From an uncultured Candidatus Melainabacteria bacterium (GTDB lineage Bacteria > Cyanobacteriota > Vampirovibrionia > Gastranaerophilales > Gastranaerophilaceae): a stretch of 64,000 nt of DNA. Every line of letters starts with the position of its first letter. Position 1 is the first letter of the stretch. Where the stretch lies: positions 1-64,000 of the forward strand of contig CAKUUC010000004.1 of NCBI GenBank assembly GCA_934692625.1, in the 5' to 3' direction. The notes below the pieces were generated by a model. The model did no database searches. It worked only from the letters and a program-made list of their open reading frames with translations, and was not told where the DNA came from. A program made the translations under genes and the position numbers. Below are positions 33,408-42,223 of the stretch, piece after piece.

Positions 33408-34124
33408 ATGTATAACTTACAAGGTTTAATGACACAAGGTATAAATAACGCACTCGTTCAATTTGAAAAATTTGGACAGATAGCTAATAATTTGTCTAAT
33501 TTCCAAACAACAGGCTACAAAGATGTTCAATTTGAACAGGTTATGAAGGAAAATGGATATCTTACGGGTTCTGTCAGAACGAATTATACTCAAGGTTCAA
33601 TAAGAATTACCAGTAATCCGTATGACGTTGCAATCGACGGGGTTGGATATATTCCGGTTGTTTCTCCTGAAGGTGAAGTTCAATATACAAGAGATGGCTC
33701 TTTCACTCAAGGTAAAAATGGATATTTGACAACTCGTGACGGTTGGATTGTTGGTGAGGGTATAAAAATTCCTTCAAATTGTTATAAGTTTGAAATCAAA
33801 GAAAACGGCGATGTCCTATCTTATGATACAAGAGGAACTAAGGCTAAAAAAGTTGGGACAATTCCGCTTGTTCGATTTGATAATCCGGCAGGCATGGAAC
33901 AAGCAGAAATGAATAGAATGAAGCCGTCAAGTGATGCCGGTGAAGCAAGACTTGTTAAAAATCATGATTGCTTTAGACAAAATAACTTGGAAGCTTCAAA
34001 CGTAAGTATTTATAATTCAGCAACAGATTTGTTGAGATTGAACGCTTCAATGCTTGCCAGTATGCAAATGATTAAACTTGCTGACTCAATGTACAACAAA
34101 GCAATCAATATCAGAGAAGCTTAA
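33408..34124 (+). CDS. flgG: Flagellar distal rod protein FlgG-like
   Basis: 238 residues. N-terminal helix with IANNLSNFQTTGYKDVQFEQVM, core RITSNPYDVAIDGVGYIPVVSPEGEVQYTRDGSFTQGKNGYLTTRDG, and the C-terminal LEASNVSIYNSATDLLRLNASMLASMQMIKLADSMYNKA typical of FlgF/FlgG. It assembles outside the inner membrane as part of the rod. The 15-base gap from the previous gene and AGAGGTT before the ATG indicate one transcript. FlgF identity cannot be excluded, since the preceding gene is of the same family. Confidence 0.87.
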   Translation: MYNLQGLMTQGINNALVQFEKFGQIANNLSNFQTTGYKDVQFEQVMKENGYLTGSVRTNYTQGSIRITSNPYDVAIDGVGYIPVVSPEGEVQYTRDGSFTQGKNGYLTTRDGWIVGEGIKIPSNCYKFEIKENGDVLSYDTRGTKAKKVGTIPLVRFDNPAGMEQAEMNRMKPSSDAGEARLVKNHDCFRQNNLEASNVSIYNSATDLLRLNASMLASMQMIKLADSMYNKAINIREA

Positions 34125-34145
34125 TTTTAAAGAAAGGTATAATTT

Positions 34146-34493
34146 ATGTACACATCTTTAGACAGTTTTGGAAAAGTAACATTAATGATGGACTTAATTG
34201 CTCAAAGACAAAAGGCATTAGGTTCTAACCTTGCTAACGTGGATACCCCTGGGTATATTAGGCAAGATTTGGATTTTGGGCAGTATTTGAGTACAATGAA
34301 TAGTCCGTTAGAAACGAAATTGTCTGAAAAATTAGGACCGTCAGCAATTGGGCTTGAACGCTCGGAAGAGCCTGTCAACGCAGGTAATGAGATTATGCAA
34401 ATGCAAGAAAACTCAATACTTTACTCAATGGCAACACGTAGAATGACAAATATTGTTACCGAAATGAAAACGGTCATAAATGTTGGTAAATAA
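34146..34493 (+). CDS. flgB: Flagellar proximal rod protein FlgB
   Basis: 115 residues. Signature LGSNLANVDTPGYIRQDLDF near residue 30, variable middle, and C-terminal NEIMQMQENSILYSMATRRMTNIVTEMKTVI that forms the rod helix bundle. Length slightly below the usual 130. AAAGG lies before the ATG. Order flgG-like, flgB, flgC differs from the common flgB-flgC-fliE order, and fliE is not in the window. Confidence 0.9.
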   Translation: MYTSLDSFGKVTLMMDLIAQRQKALGSNLANVDTPGYIRQDLDFGQYLSTMNSPLETKLSEKLGPSAIGLERSEEPVNAGNEIMQMQENSILYSMATRRMTNIVTEMKTVINVGK

Positions 34494-34514
34494 TAACTAG
34501 GAAGGTGATATAAA

Positions 34515-34958
34515 ATGGGTATAATGGAATCAATAGACATAGGTGCAAAAGCACTACAAGTTCATGGACGCAGAATCGATATCCATGCCAAAAATATTGC
34601 AAACCTTGATACACCAAACTATGTCAGAAAAATTCCAGTACTTAACGCAGTTGATGATGTTTCTTTTCAAGGGGTTATGAACTCAATGAAAGAAGATGTT
34701 TTTGGAGTTGGTACTCTTCCGTATTTGCAAGGTGGAGTAACTTTTTCAGGAGTTGTAGAAGATCCGACACTTGGGCAAAAAATCTATAAACCAGGGCACC
34801 CGGATGCTGATGAAAACGGTTATATAAGACAATCAAACGTAAATGCAATGGTGGATATTGCAGATGCGCTTGTTGCTCAACGTGCTTACGAAGCAAACCT
34901 TGCTGTTGTAAATATTTCAAAATCAATGGCACAAAGAGCTTTGGAAATCGGCAAGTAG
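34515..34958 (+). CDS. flgC: Flagellar proximal rod protein FlgC
   Basis: 147 residues, normal length. N-terminal HAKNIANLDTPNYVRKIPVL, middle with YKPGHPDADENGYIRQSNVNAMVDIADALVAQRAYEANLAVVNISKSMAQRALEIGK, a textbook FlgC end. AGGAAGG before the ATG. Last gene of the rod cluster; the next gene is not flagellar. Confidence 0.93.
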   Translation: MGIMESIDIGAKALQVHGRRIDIHAKNIANLDTPNYVRKIPVLNAVDDVSFQGVMNSMKEDVFGVGTLPYLQGGVTFSGVVEDPTLGQKIYKPGHPDADENGYIRQSNVNAMVDIADALVAQRAYEANLAVVNISKSMAQRALEIGK

Positions 34959-34991
34959 AAATTTTGACTCACTGATTTTGTATGGGAAAGT

Positions 34992-36077
34992 ATGATTAAC
35001 GCAAGAGAAAGACAATTACGCCAATATAAAAATAATTTCAGTATAAAATTTGCTGAAATTATGGAAAAAGAATGTAATCATTGGAAAGAAATTCAAAAAG
35101 AAGAACGTTGGAGTCTTGTCAAAATAAAAGCAATCCTTGCGTATATCGGCTTTTCATTGCTTGCTTATCTTCCGGGGAAAAATGAGCATCATTATGATTT
35201 AAAATTTCATTTTTATTGTTCGATTGTGGCGTTTATTTATGCAGTTATACAAAATATTTACATAACAAATAAAAGATATCAAAACAAAATCAAGCAAAAT
35301 GCATTTCCTCAACTTGTTAAAATTTTTGGTGAGAATATAAGTTACAGAAAGGCACGGTCAAAAAATTTAGAAACGGCATTGTTTGGTTGCGGTGTAACAT
35401 CAAATAATGCCGTTGAGGATTTGGCTCAAGCGGTAGTAGACGAGAGTCCTTTGGCTGCTAGTATTCCTAATAATGTTTTTGAGAATTGTCAATTGTATGA
35501 TGGCTCGGAAATTAATGAAAGAACAGATGACGATGTTTTTTCAGGAACTTATAACGACGTAAATTTTATTATTGATGAAACTGACTTTGGAAGAGTTAGC
35601 GGTAGTGGCAGAAATAGAAGTTATGTCCGCATGTTCAATGGTATTGCAATGCATTTCAAGATGAATAAAGTTATAAAAAATAGAGTTTTAATTATGTCAA
35701 AACATATATTTAATACTGTTCCGAAGGGATTTGAAAAAGTTGATGTTGAATATAATAAATTCAGTGCGAAATATAATGTATATGTAAATGGTGGAGATAA
35801 AGCCGGAGCACAAATTGAGGCACGATATCTTTTGAATACAGCATTTTTGGATAGATTTATGCAATTACACACGAGTTTTGCAATTCCGAAATTGCAATGT
35901 TCTGTGTATGGTGAAAATATGTTGATAATGCTAAGTACAAATAAAGATTTGTTTGAAATGAATCATTTGTTTGGCAAAATTGACGATATTAGGCAGTATG
36001 ACCATCTGTTTGATGAATTTGCATCAGTGTTGTCATTTATAGATGTATTGAAATTGTCGAGCAAAACGAAATTGTAA
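34992..36077 (+). CDS. DUF3137-like membrane protein
   Basis: 361 residues with two membrane helices near the N-terminus (about 45-65 and 72-92) and a large soluble domain. The segment FSGTYNDVNFIIDETDFG...FNGIAMHFKMNKVIKNRVLIMSK, then ARYLLNTAFLDRFMQL and YGENMLIMLSTNKDLFEM, matches the layout of DUF3137 proteins, whose function is unknown. It follows flgC by 33 bases and may be co-transcribed, but nothing links it to flagella in sequence. Confidence 0.65.
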   Translation: MINARERQLRQYKNNFSIKFAEIMEKECNHWKEIQKEERWSLVKIKAILAYIGFSLLAYLPGKNEHHYDLKFHFYCSIVAFIYAVIQNIYITNKRYQNKIKQNAFPQLVKIFGENISYRKARSKNLETALFGCGVTSNNAVEDLAQAVVDESPLAASIPNNVFENCQLYDGSEINERTDDDVFSGTYNDVNFIIDETDFGRVSGSGRNRSYVRMFNGIAMHFKMNKVIKNRVLIMSKHIFNTVPKGFEKVDVEYNKFSAKYNVYVNGGDKAGAQIEARYLLNTAFLDRFMQLHTSFAIPKLQCSVYGENMLIMLSTNKDLFEMNHLFGKIDDIRQYDHLFDEFASVLSFIDVLKLSSKTKL

Positions 36078-36120
36078 AATTTTGGTATTTATGATAGTAT
36101 CAGAAAGTATTTTGCATCGT

Positions 36121-36201
36121 GTCGATGTGATGGAATGGTAGACATGCATGCTTGAGGTGCATGTGGCGAGAGCTGTGGGGGTTCGACTCCCCCCATCGAC
36201 A
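36121..36201 (+). tRNA. tRNA-Leu (GAG)
   Basis: 81-base class II tRNA: acceptor GTCGATG/CATCGAC, anticodon stem CATGC/GCATG with loop TTGAGGT giving GAG, a long variable arm (GGCGAGAGCT), T-arm GGGGGTTCGACTCCCCC, discriminator A as required for leucine. CCA is not encoded. A 16-base copy of its 3' end occurs again at 36370-36385. Confidence 0.95.
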
Positions 36202-36207
36202 GTAAAA

Positions 36208-36239
36208 ATCATTTGGCATTTGCCTGAATGATTTTTTTA
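36208..36239 (+). terminator. Terminator of tRNA-Leu
   Basis: AATCATT/AATGATT stem with GGC/GCC inside and a run of T, seven bases after the tRNA. Confidence 0.85.
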
Positions 36240-36269
36240 GTATGTGGTAGGAGTTGAACCCTAAAATGG

Positions 36270-36365
36270 GGTTCGGCGACCTGTGAGCAGAGTGCGAAGG
36301 ACTTTTGCTAAAGAACGAAGTTCTGCAAGCAAAATCCGTAGACACGTTTAATGCGAACAGGTCAA
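36270..36365 (+). repeat. Foldable repeat element next to tRNA-Leu, copy E2
   Basis: GACCTGT/ACAGGTC outer arms, GGACTTTTGCT/AGCAAAATCC middle arms (one bulge) and AGAAC-GAA-GTTCT tip form one long hairpin. GAGCAGAGTGCGAA and GTAGACACGTTTAATGCGA relate it to 23650-23694. Confidence 0.6.
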
Positions 36366-36369
36366 GACA

Positions 36370-36385
36370 ACTCCCCCCATCGACA
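36370..36385 (+). repeat. Direct repeat of tRNA-Leu 3' end
   Basis: ACTCCCCCCATCGACA is identical to bases 36186-36201 of the tRNA, 184 bp downstream and in the same orientation. This is the layout of attachment-site duplication, but only the hairpin element lies between the copies and no integrase is present. Confidence 0.7.
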
Positions 36386-36567
36386 AGTTTTATAAGAATA
36401 TAAAATATTTATAATGTGATTTTGCAATATGTTGCAGATATGAATAAAAAATTATCAAATTTTTGAAAATTTAAACAATACGTTCAATTTTTCCATGTTT
36501 ATTATAAAATTACAGCAAAAGGATTTCACATATTTTAGATTAGGATTTATTAAAAGGGGTAAAAATT

Positions 36568-37029
36568 ATGTTAACTGTTAATTCATTTGATTCTACAAGT
36601 TTTACTGCACAACTTAATGTTTCAGGCATGAAGAAAAACGCAAAACAATGGAAAGATGCTGCTAAAGAATTTTCTCATCTTACTGCTCGTAATCAAAATT
36701 ATACGGTTTCGATAAGCGAAGCAAAAAATTCAATTTCTGTTAAAGCTATCGACACAAAATCAAAGAAAGTTCTATCTAACGATACTTTTACGGTTGAAGA
36801 TGGTACTCAATCACTTATGGATAACGGTGCGACAAGAGCTGCTAAAATTTTGAAAAATGTGCTTAAAAAAGTTGTTAAAGAAAAACGCTTTACTGAGCAG
36901 GCTTATGCTTATGCTGCAAAAGTTGAAAAATCTAAAACACCTGCGCAAAGTAGTGGTCAAATCATGAATATTAATAGTCTTGATGAAGTTAATCAAGTTC
37001 TTGCTGATTACGGTATTCGTCAGGTGTAG
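36568..37029 (+). CDS. Hypothetical protein, 153 residues
   Basis: No family recognised. Starts MLTVNSFDSTSFTAQLNVSG, soluble, without signal peptide. The first half looks beta-rich (YTVSISEAKNSISVKAIDTKSKKVLSNDTFTVEDG), the second half helical and Lys-rich, ending NQVLADYGIRQV. AAAAGGGG before the ATG gives a good ribosome site. Single gene ahead of gloA. Confidence 0.7.
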   Translation: MLTVNSFDSTSFTAQLNVSGMKKNAKQWKDAAKEFSHLTARNQNYTVSISEAKNSISVKAIDTKSKKVLSNDTFTVEDGTQSLMDNGATRAAKILKNVLKKVVKEKRFTEQAYAYAAKVEKSKTPAQSSGQIMNINSLDEVNQVLADYGIRQV

Positions 37030-37081
37030 TGGTTTTATATTTTAATTTTATGCTATAATTCTTTTCAAAAAGGAGAGAATT

Positions 37082-37465
37082 ATGGCATATTTACACACAA
37101 TGATTAGAGTAAAAGATGCAGAAGCTAGTTTGAAATTCTACATCGGTCTTTTTGGAATGAAACTTGACAGTATGAAAAGACTAAATGACTGCTGGTTATA
37201 TTTTTTAGCAGATGATAATGGCACGCCGGTGTTGGAATTAACTGAAAATGATGTTACTCCGCCGGAAGGGTATAGCCTTGGAACTGCATTTGGACACTTG
37301 GCATTTGGTGTTAAATCGATGGACGAATTTACCGAAAAAATGAAATCATTGGGTCATGAATACTTGTATGAACCATTTGATTTGACCGGTCGTGGCAGCA
37401 ACATTGCTTTCTTAAAAGACCCTGACGGTTACGAAATCGAAGTTATCGAAAAAGTTAACTGGTAA
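37082..37465 (+). CDS. gloA: Lactoylglutathione lyase (glyoxalase I)
   Basis: Converts the methylglyoxal-glutathione hemithioacetal to lactoylglutathione. 127 residues with two beta-alpha-beta-beta-beta modules. The expected metal ligands are all there: H5 (MAYLHTMIRV), E in PVLELTEN, H in FGHLAFGV and E in GYEIEVIE, matching the Ni-type E. coli enzyme. AAAGGAGAG precedes the ATG, and a strong terminator follows. No glyoxalase II in the window. Confidence 0.92.
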   Translation: MAYLHTMIRVKDAEASLKFYIGLFGMKLDSMKRLNDCWLYFLADDNGTPVLELTENDVTPPEGYSLGTAFGHLAFGVKSMDEFTEKMKSLGHEYLYEPFDLTGRGSNIAFLKDPDGYEIEVIEKVNW

Positions 37466-37496
37466 GAGTTTTGAATTTATATTATAAGATTTTTAG

Positions 37497-37530
37497 AAAA
37501 CCAGAAATTTTAATTTCTGGTTTTATTTTT
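37497..37530 (+). terminator. Terminator of gloA
   Basis: AAAACCAGAAATT/AATTTCTGGTTTT, a 13-bp stem with a two-base gap and T-rich end. Confidence 0.9.
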
Positions 37531-37652
37531 GTTTATAACTTATATAATAGTATATACAATCTTTACATAATTTAATCTATTTACAACAAATCGCACTGAT
37601 TGTATTATTATGTATAGTAAAGATATGATGAAGATTTCTTTCGGAGGCTAAG

Positions 37653-38975
37653 TTGGTAGAAAGATTTTATATAAAAGGCGGAACTCCGCTAAAAGGGGAA
37701 GTATCAATTGGCGGTGCCAAGAACTCAGTATTGAAGCTTATGGCTGCGGCACTTTTGGCAAAAGGCGAATCAAAGATTTATAACGTTCCCGAATTGACAG
37801 ACGTTGAAATTATGTTGAGTGTGATTGCACAACTCGGTGCAAAAACAAATTATAACAAGGTCGAAAAATCACTGACAATTGATGCAACAGATATTACAAG
37901 TGTAACCGCAACTTATGAATTGGTTAGCAAAATGCGTGCATCATTTATTGTATTGGGTGCTTTGGTTTCAAGATGTAAAGAAGCAAGAGTTGCGCTCCCT
38001 GGTGGTTGTGCTATTGGGGAAAGACGTGTAGATTTTCACATTAAAGGTTTAGAAGCACTTGGTGCAAAAATTAAAATTGAAAACGGTTATGTTCACGCAA
38101 AAACCAACAGACTTGTAGGTTCTGATGTTTATTTAGATATTCCGTCAGTAGGTGCAACAGAAAATATTATGTTAGCCTCTGTATTGGCAGAAGGTTCAAC
38201 ACATATTCAAAATGCTGCACAAGAGCCTGAAATCGTTGATTTGGCAAATTTCTTGAATACAATGGGGGCTGATATTTCAGGCGCAGGAACTTCTGAAATC
38301 ACTGTCAACGGTGTTAAGCAAAATGACCTTCACCCTATTGAATACACAACAATTCCTGACAGAATTGAAGCAGGAACATTTATGACAGCGATAATTGCAA
38401 CCAAAGGTAAAGGTATAATCAAAAATATCTATCCTGCTCATTTGACATTCTTCACCAACAAATTGTTGAAAATGGGTGCAAATATCAAACTTTTAGACCC
38501 GACTTCAATGGAAGTTAGTTGCAAAAATCGTTTAAATTCGATTAACTTTGTAACTCAACCATACCCTGGGTTCCCAACAGATTTGCAATCTATGGCAATG
38601 ACACTTTTGACAACTGCAAACGGTGTCGGTATTATTACAGAAAGTTTGTACGAAAACAGATTTATGCAAGTGCCTGACCTTAACAGGATGGGTGCTGATA
38701 TTCACCAAGACAGAAATCATGCAATCATCAAGGGTGTTAAAAAACTTTCAGGAACTACGCTTACTGCAAGTGATTTGAGAGCCGGAGCGTCTTTGGTTGT
38801 TGCGGCTTTAATGGCTGAAGGTAATTCTGTTATTGAAAAACTACATCATATAGATAGAGGATACGAAAATTTTGAAAGTAAGTTAAGATTGTTAGGAGGG
38901 GAAATAGAAAGACGTGATGATGAACTTCCCCAAAGGAACCTAACGGAGGGTACACATAATGAGTCCTACTTATAA
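37653..38975 (+). CDS. murA: UDP-N-acetylglucosamine 1-carboxyvinyltransferase
   Basis: First committed step of peptidoglycan synthesis: adds enolpyruvate from PEP to UDP-GlcNAc. 440 residues, about 20 more than usual because of a charged C-terminal tail. Motifs: IGGAKNSVLKLMAAALLA, LPGGCAIGERRVDFHIKGLEALGA with the catalytic Cys (fosfomycin target) intact, YPGFPTDLQSMAM, and RAGASLVVAALMAEG. Start is TTG at 37653, set by GGAGG five bases before it. The last 17 bases overlap the next gene. Confidence 0.95.
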   Translation: MVERFYIKGGTPLKGEVSIGGAKNSVLKLMAAALLAKGESKIYNVPELTDVEIMLSVIAQLGAKTNYNKVEKSLTIDATDITSVTATYELVSKMRASFIVLGALVSRCKEARVALPGGCAIGERRVDFHIKGLEALGAKIKIENGYVHAKTNRLVGSDVYLDIPSVGATENIMLASVLAEGSTHIQNAAQEPEIVDLANFLNTMGADISGAGTSEITVNGVKQNDLHPIEYTTIPDRIEAGTFMTAIIATKGKGIIKNIYPAHLTFFTNKLLKMGANIKLLDPTSMEVSCKNRLNSINFVTQPYPGFPTDLQSMAMTLLTTANGVGIITESLYENRFMQVPDLNRMGADIHQDRNHAIIKGVKKLSGTTLTASDLRAGASLVVAALMAEGNSVIEKLHHIDRGYENFESKLRLLGGEIERRDDELPQRNLTEGTHNESYL

Positions 38976-39297
38976 ACGTTGGTATGATCATGACCCGTTA
39001 CTACTTGAAGTTATTGAACTTTTAAGAAATTATCAACCTGAATTAAGAGCTCAGGCGGAAATATTTTTACAAAAACTTGAAGAAAAACTTTCAAAAGAAA
39101 CTATTGATAAATTTTATGCTATGGCAAAGCCTGTAAATGCTAACAATCGTTGGTATGACAAAGACCCTGTTATTGCCAAAACAGTTGAAATTCTGAGAAT
39201 TGTTCCACCGGAAGTTCAAAGAATTTGTGCCCAGAACTTTATTAAAACTCTTAAAGAAATGGGTATCAATTACGAAAGTAAAAATGTTCAATCCTAG
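38959..39297 (+). CDS. Small conserved-looking protein with duplicated RWYDxDP motif
   Basis: 112 residues. Two tandem copies of one helical unit: KRWYDHDPLLLEVIELLRNYQPELRAQAEIFLQKLEE (about 6-42) and NRWYDKDPVIAKTVEILRIVPPEVQRICAQNFIKTLKE (about 62-100). GGAGG precedes the ATG within the murA end; overlap of 17 bases implies translational coupling with murA. Function unknown; co-production with MurA suggests a cell-wall or division link, which is inference. Confidence 0.75.
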   Translation: MSPTYKRWYDHDPLLLEVIELLRNYQPELRAQAEIFLQKLEEKLSKETIDKFYAMAKPVNANNRWYDKDPVIAKTVEILRIVPPEVQRICAQNFIKTLKEMGINYESKNVQS

Positions 39298-39322
39298 TGT
39301 AGAAGATTGTAGAAGGTAGATT

Positions 39323-39366
39323 AAAAAAAGAGAACTCTAAATTTTGTTTTAGAATTCTCTTTTTCT
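39323..39366. terminator. Bidirectional terminator between murA operon and 417-residue gene
   Basis: AAAAAGAGAA-TCTAAA and TTTTAGA-TTCTCTTTTT arms, with one mismatched base each side, between convergent genes. Confidence 0.85.
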
Positions 39367-39399
39367 TTTGTAGGTAATTAAAAGAAAGTAAGCTTATTT

Positions 39400-40653
39400 T
39401 TACATAAATGATGCGTAAACAACATTTCCTTTAGTATCAAAGTCAATGAACAGATGTTCTTCATTTTGGTTTTCAGAATTATATTTTGTATAGCCTCTTA
39501 GGTTACCGTCTTTGTCGTAGTTTGCGGAAGTGTGGGCTTTAGTTGCGTTGTTATTTACATGAACATATTTTGTACCGTCAGCATAGAAGGTTGTTTCTTT
39601 TTTAGTGTCTTTATCCAAGTCTTCAATTACTGAATGGCTTACCTTGCCTGCTCCGTCATTATTGAAAACAACATGTTTTTCTACACCGTTTTCGTTAGAT
39701 TGAATTTCTGTCAAATTGCCTCTAACGTCAAAATTATGAGTTACTTTACCATTTGCGGTTTGAGTTTCTATTGATTGTAATTGACCGTTTGAATAATATT
39801 TCTTTTCACCTTGAATTTCTGTTGGATTGTAACCCAAAACGAAAGGTTGAGCAGGTGTTATGTTCGGGTCATTTGCAGGAATTTGAGCAAGTTCCGGTGC
39901 ATAAGTTGTTGAAGTTCTTTGGTTTTCAATTTTTACGGGGATTCCGTTTTTATATGCAATGATTTGGTCTTCCACATCGTCTTTGAAAGTTACAACTTCT
40001 GCGATTTGTCCGTTTTTAAATCTTGTAGTTTTCATTCTATCACCGTTTGGTGCATCTTCTGCGATGAAGGAATATTTAGTATCATCAACATGAGAAATCT
40101 TTTTAGAACCGTCAGGTAAGGTTTCAGTTTCTGTTACGCTTGAGTGTTCAGGTTTAATAAAATCTTGGTATGTTGATTTTATTTGATTGCCTGTTTGCGG
40201 GTCAAATTCGTCAACATAACCTGCTTCAGGTTCAAAGTTGCGTTCTTTTTCTTCATTTTCATAGAACCAACCTTCTTTTTTTATAAGTCTTCCTGTTGCG
40301 TTGTCATAGGTTTTGATGTTTTCAACACCTTTGTCACCGTTTGTTTTGTAAACCGTTGTTGTAGTTTCACCTTTATTAACAATGGCTTGAAGTGTGCCGT
40401 CTTGTGAGGTCACTTTTTCGCCTTGAATATTTTGAATATCCGTAGGTTTTGCAATCGTCATTGGCGTTTTGGCTAAAATTTTAGGAGTATTATTAATAGG
40501 TTGATTATAATTTGCTAAGGCATTGATACCGTTCAAATTAGGATTTTCAACTTGTTGAATGCCGTTGTTCGACACTTGAACAGGGGCATTGGGTACATTG
40601 TTTTGAAATTGCACACCGTTAATCGGATTATACGGATTGATTGAATTAAGCAT
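39400..40653 (-). CDS. Repeat protein with YD/MORN-like beta repeats
   Basis: 417 residues, no signal peptide. After an Asn/Pro/Gln-rich N-terminus (about 1-75) it consists of short beta repeats such as DGTLQAIVNKGETTTTVYKTNGDKG, YYSNGQLQSIETQTANGKVTHNFDVRGNLTEI and YDKDGNLRGYTKYNSENQNEE. These recall YD (Rhs-type) or YwqK-like repeats, found in surface or toxin-related proteins. The protein at 61436 has similar repeats near its N-terminus. Specific function unknown. Confidence 0.7.
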   Translation of the reverse strand: MLNSINPYNPINGVQFQNNVPNAPVQVSNNGIQQVENPNLNGINALANYNQPINNTPKILAKTPMTIAKPTDIQNIQGEKVTSQDGTLQAIVNKGETTTTVYKTNGDKGVENIKTYDNATGRLIKKEGWFYENEEKERNFEPEAGYVDEFDPQTGNQIKSTYQDFIKPEHSSVTETETLPDGSKKISHVDDTKYSFIAEDAPNGDRMKTTRFKNGQIAEVVTFKDDVEDQIIAYKNGIPVKIENQRTSTTYAPELAQIPANDPNITPAQPFVLGYNPTEIQGEKKYYSNGQLQSIETQTANGKVTHNFDVRGNLTEIQSNENGVEKHVVFNNDGAGKVSHSVIEDLDKDTKKETTFYADGTKYVHVNNNATKAHTSANYDKDGNLRGYTKYNSENQNEEHLFIDFDTKGNVVYASFM

Positions 40654-40830
40654 ATTTAACCTTTCTATTTACACTACACAAGATAATAAAAACAAAGTGC
40701 CAAAAATAATTGCTACAAAAACAATAATTATTACAAATTATTACGTCAAAGTTTCTCTATGCTCGGTGATTTTGCCCTTGTGACTTTTTATAGTATAATA
40801 AATATAGGGATAATTGAGGAAGGAGCAAGT

Positions 40831-42201
40831 ATGTTCGGAATTATATTAGCAGGTGGTTCGGGTAGTCGTTTATGGCCATTATCAAGAGAATTGTACCCAA
40901 AACAGTTGCTGAGCCTTTATACTGATAAAAGTTTGCTACAAGCGACTTATGAAGGCTTAAATAAGCTTTTGCCTGCTGAAAATATAATCAGCATAACAAA
41001 TACTAAACACTTGTCGAATGTAAAAATGCAATTGTCTGCATTGAATTCTAATCCTGTGATTTTAGCCGAACCTGTTTCAAAAAACACTGCACCGGCAATA
41101 GCATTGACTGCAAAATATATTATCGAAAACTTTAGCGCAGATGAGATTGTTATTGCAATGCCGTCAGATTTGATGATGAATTATTCTCAAGAATTTATCG
41201 AGTCTGTAAAAAAGGCTCAAGAATTAGCAAATGAAGGTAAAATCGTTACTTTTGGTGTTAAACCGACTTATCCTGAAACAGGCTTTGGTTATATAAATTC
41301 TGAAAACAATATTGTAAAATCTTTCATTGAAAAACCAAATCTTGAAATTGCAAAAGAATTTATCCAAAATGCTAATTATTACTGGAATAGCGGAATTTTT
41401 GTTTTCAAAATCTCAACTTTAATCAAAGAATTTGAACAACATTGTCCTGAAATTTCAAAGGTTTTAAAAATGATGGAAGTTAAAGATAATACCGTTCAAT
41501 TTACAGAATTTGACAAAATGCCAAATATCTCAATAGATTATGCCTTGATGGAAAAGTGTACAAATTTGGCTATGGTTGAATTAAAAACTGATTGGAAGGA
41601 TTTGGGGTCTTGGAAATCTATTTATGAAGTTAGTCCAAAAGATGAAAATAATAACGTTTTTGTCGGTCATGTTTTGGATAAAGATTCAAAAAATTCTTTT
41701 GTTTATTCATCTTCAAAACTCGTTGCAACAATAGGTTTGGAAGATACTGTTATTGTTGAAACAGAAGATGCTATTTTGGCTTGTAAAAAAGATAGAACTC
41801 AAGAGGTTAAACAAGTTTACGAAACCTTGAAACAACAACATGACGGCACACAAAAAGTTCATAAAACTGTTTACCGTCCGTGGGGATTTTATACTGTTAT
41901 TGCGGAAGGGAAAGGGTTCCAAACAAAAATTATTCACGTAAATGCAGGTCAAAAATTGTCAGTACAATCTCATAACCACAGAAGTGAACATTGGGTAATT
42001 CTTTCAGGTACTGCAAAAGTTGTATTGGAAGCGAATGATCATATTTTATCTCCTGGGCATAGTATTGATATTCCAGTCAAAGCAATCCACTCACTTCAAA
42101 ATCCTTATGAAGATGATTTGGAAATTATTGAAGTTCAAAAAGGTGATATTTTATCTGAAGACGATATAATTCGTTACGAAGATATGTACGGCAGAGTGTA
42201 A
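40831..42201 (+). CDS. manC: Mannose-1-phosphate guanylyltransferase / mannose-6-phosphate isomerase
   Basis: Type II bifunctional enzyme supplying GDP-mannose for envelope or capsular sugars. 456 residues from the ATG at 40831 with AGGAG before it. Nucleotidyltransferase domain: LAGGSGSRLWPLSRELYPKQLL, FGVKPTYPETGFGYI, FIEKPNLEIAKEF, WNSGIFVFK. C-terminal cupin isomerase domain (about 355-456): YRPWGFYTVIAEG, HVNAGQKLSVQSHNHRSEHWVILSGTA and the end IIRYEDMYGR. Monocistronic; other mannose genes are not here. Confidence 0.94.
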   Translation: MFGIILAGGSGSRLWPLSRELYPKQLLSLYTDKSLLQATYEGLNKLLPAENIISITNTKHLSNVKMQLSALNSNPVILAEPVSKNTAPAIALTAKYIIENFSADEIVIAMPSDLMMNYSQEFIESVKKAQELANEGKIVTFGVKPTYPETGFGYINSENNIVKSFIEKPNLEIAKEFIQNANYYWNSGIFVFKISTLIKEFEQHCPEISKVLKMMEVKDNTVQFTEFDKMPNISIDYALMEKCTNLAMVELKTDWKDLGSWKSIYEVSPKDENNNVFVGHVLDKDSKNSFVYSSSKLVATIGLEDTVIVETEDAILACKKDRTQEVKQVYETLKQQHDGTQKVHKTVYRPWGFYTVIAEGKGFQTKIIHVNAGQKLSVQSHNHRSEHWVILSGTAKVVLEANDHILSPGHSIDIPVKAIHSLQNPYEDDLEIIEVQKGDILSEDDIIRYEDMYGRV

Positions 42202-42223
42202 AATTACTCATGATTGCCAGTGG

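Noticed and set aside
36100..36345. 81-residue ORF on the minus strand across tRNA-Leu
   Set aside because: It is antisense to a clear tRNA and the hairpin element, with no start signals.
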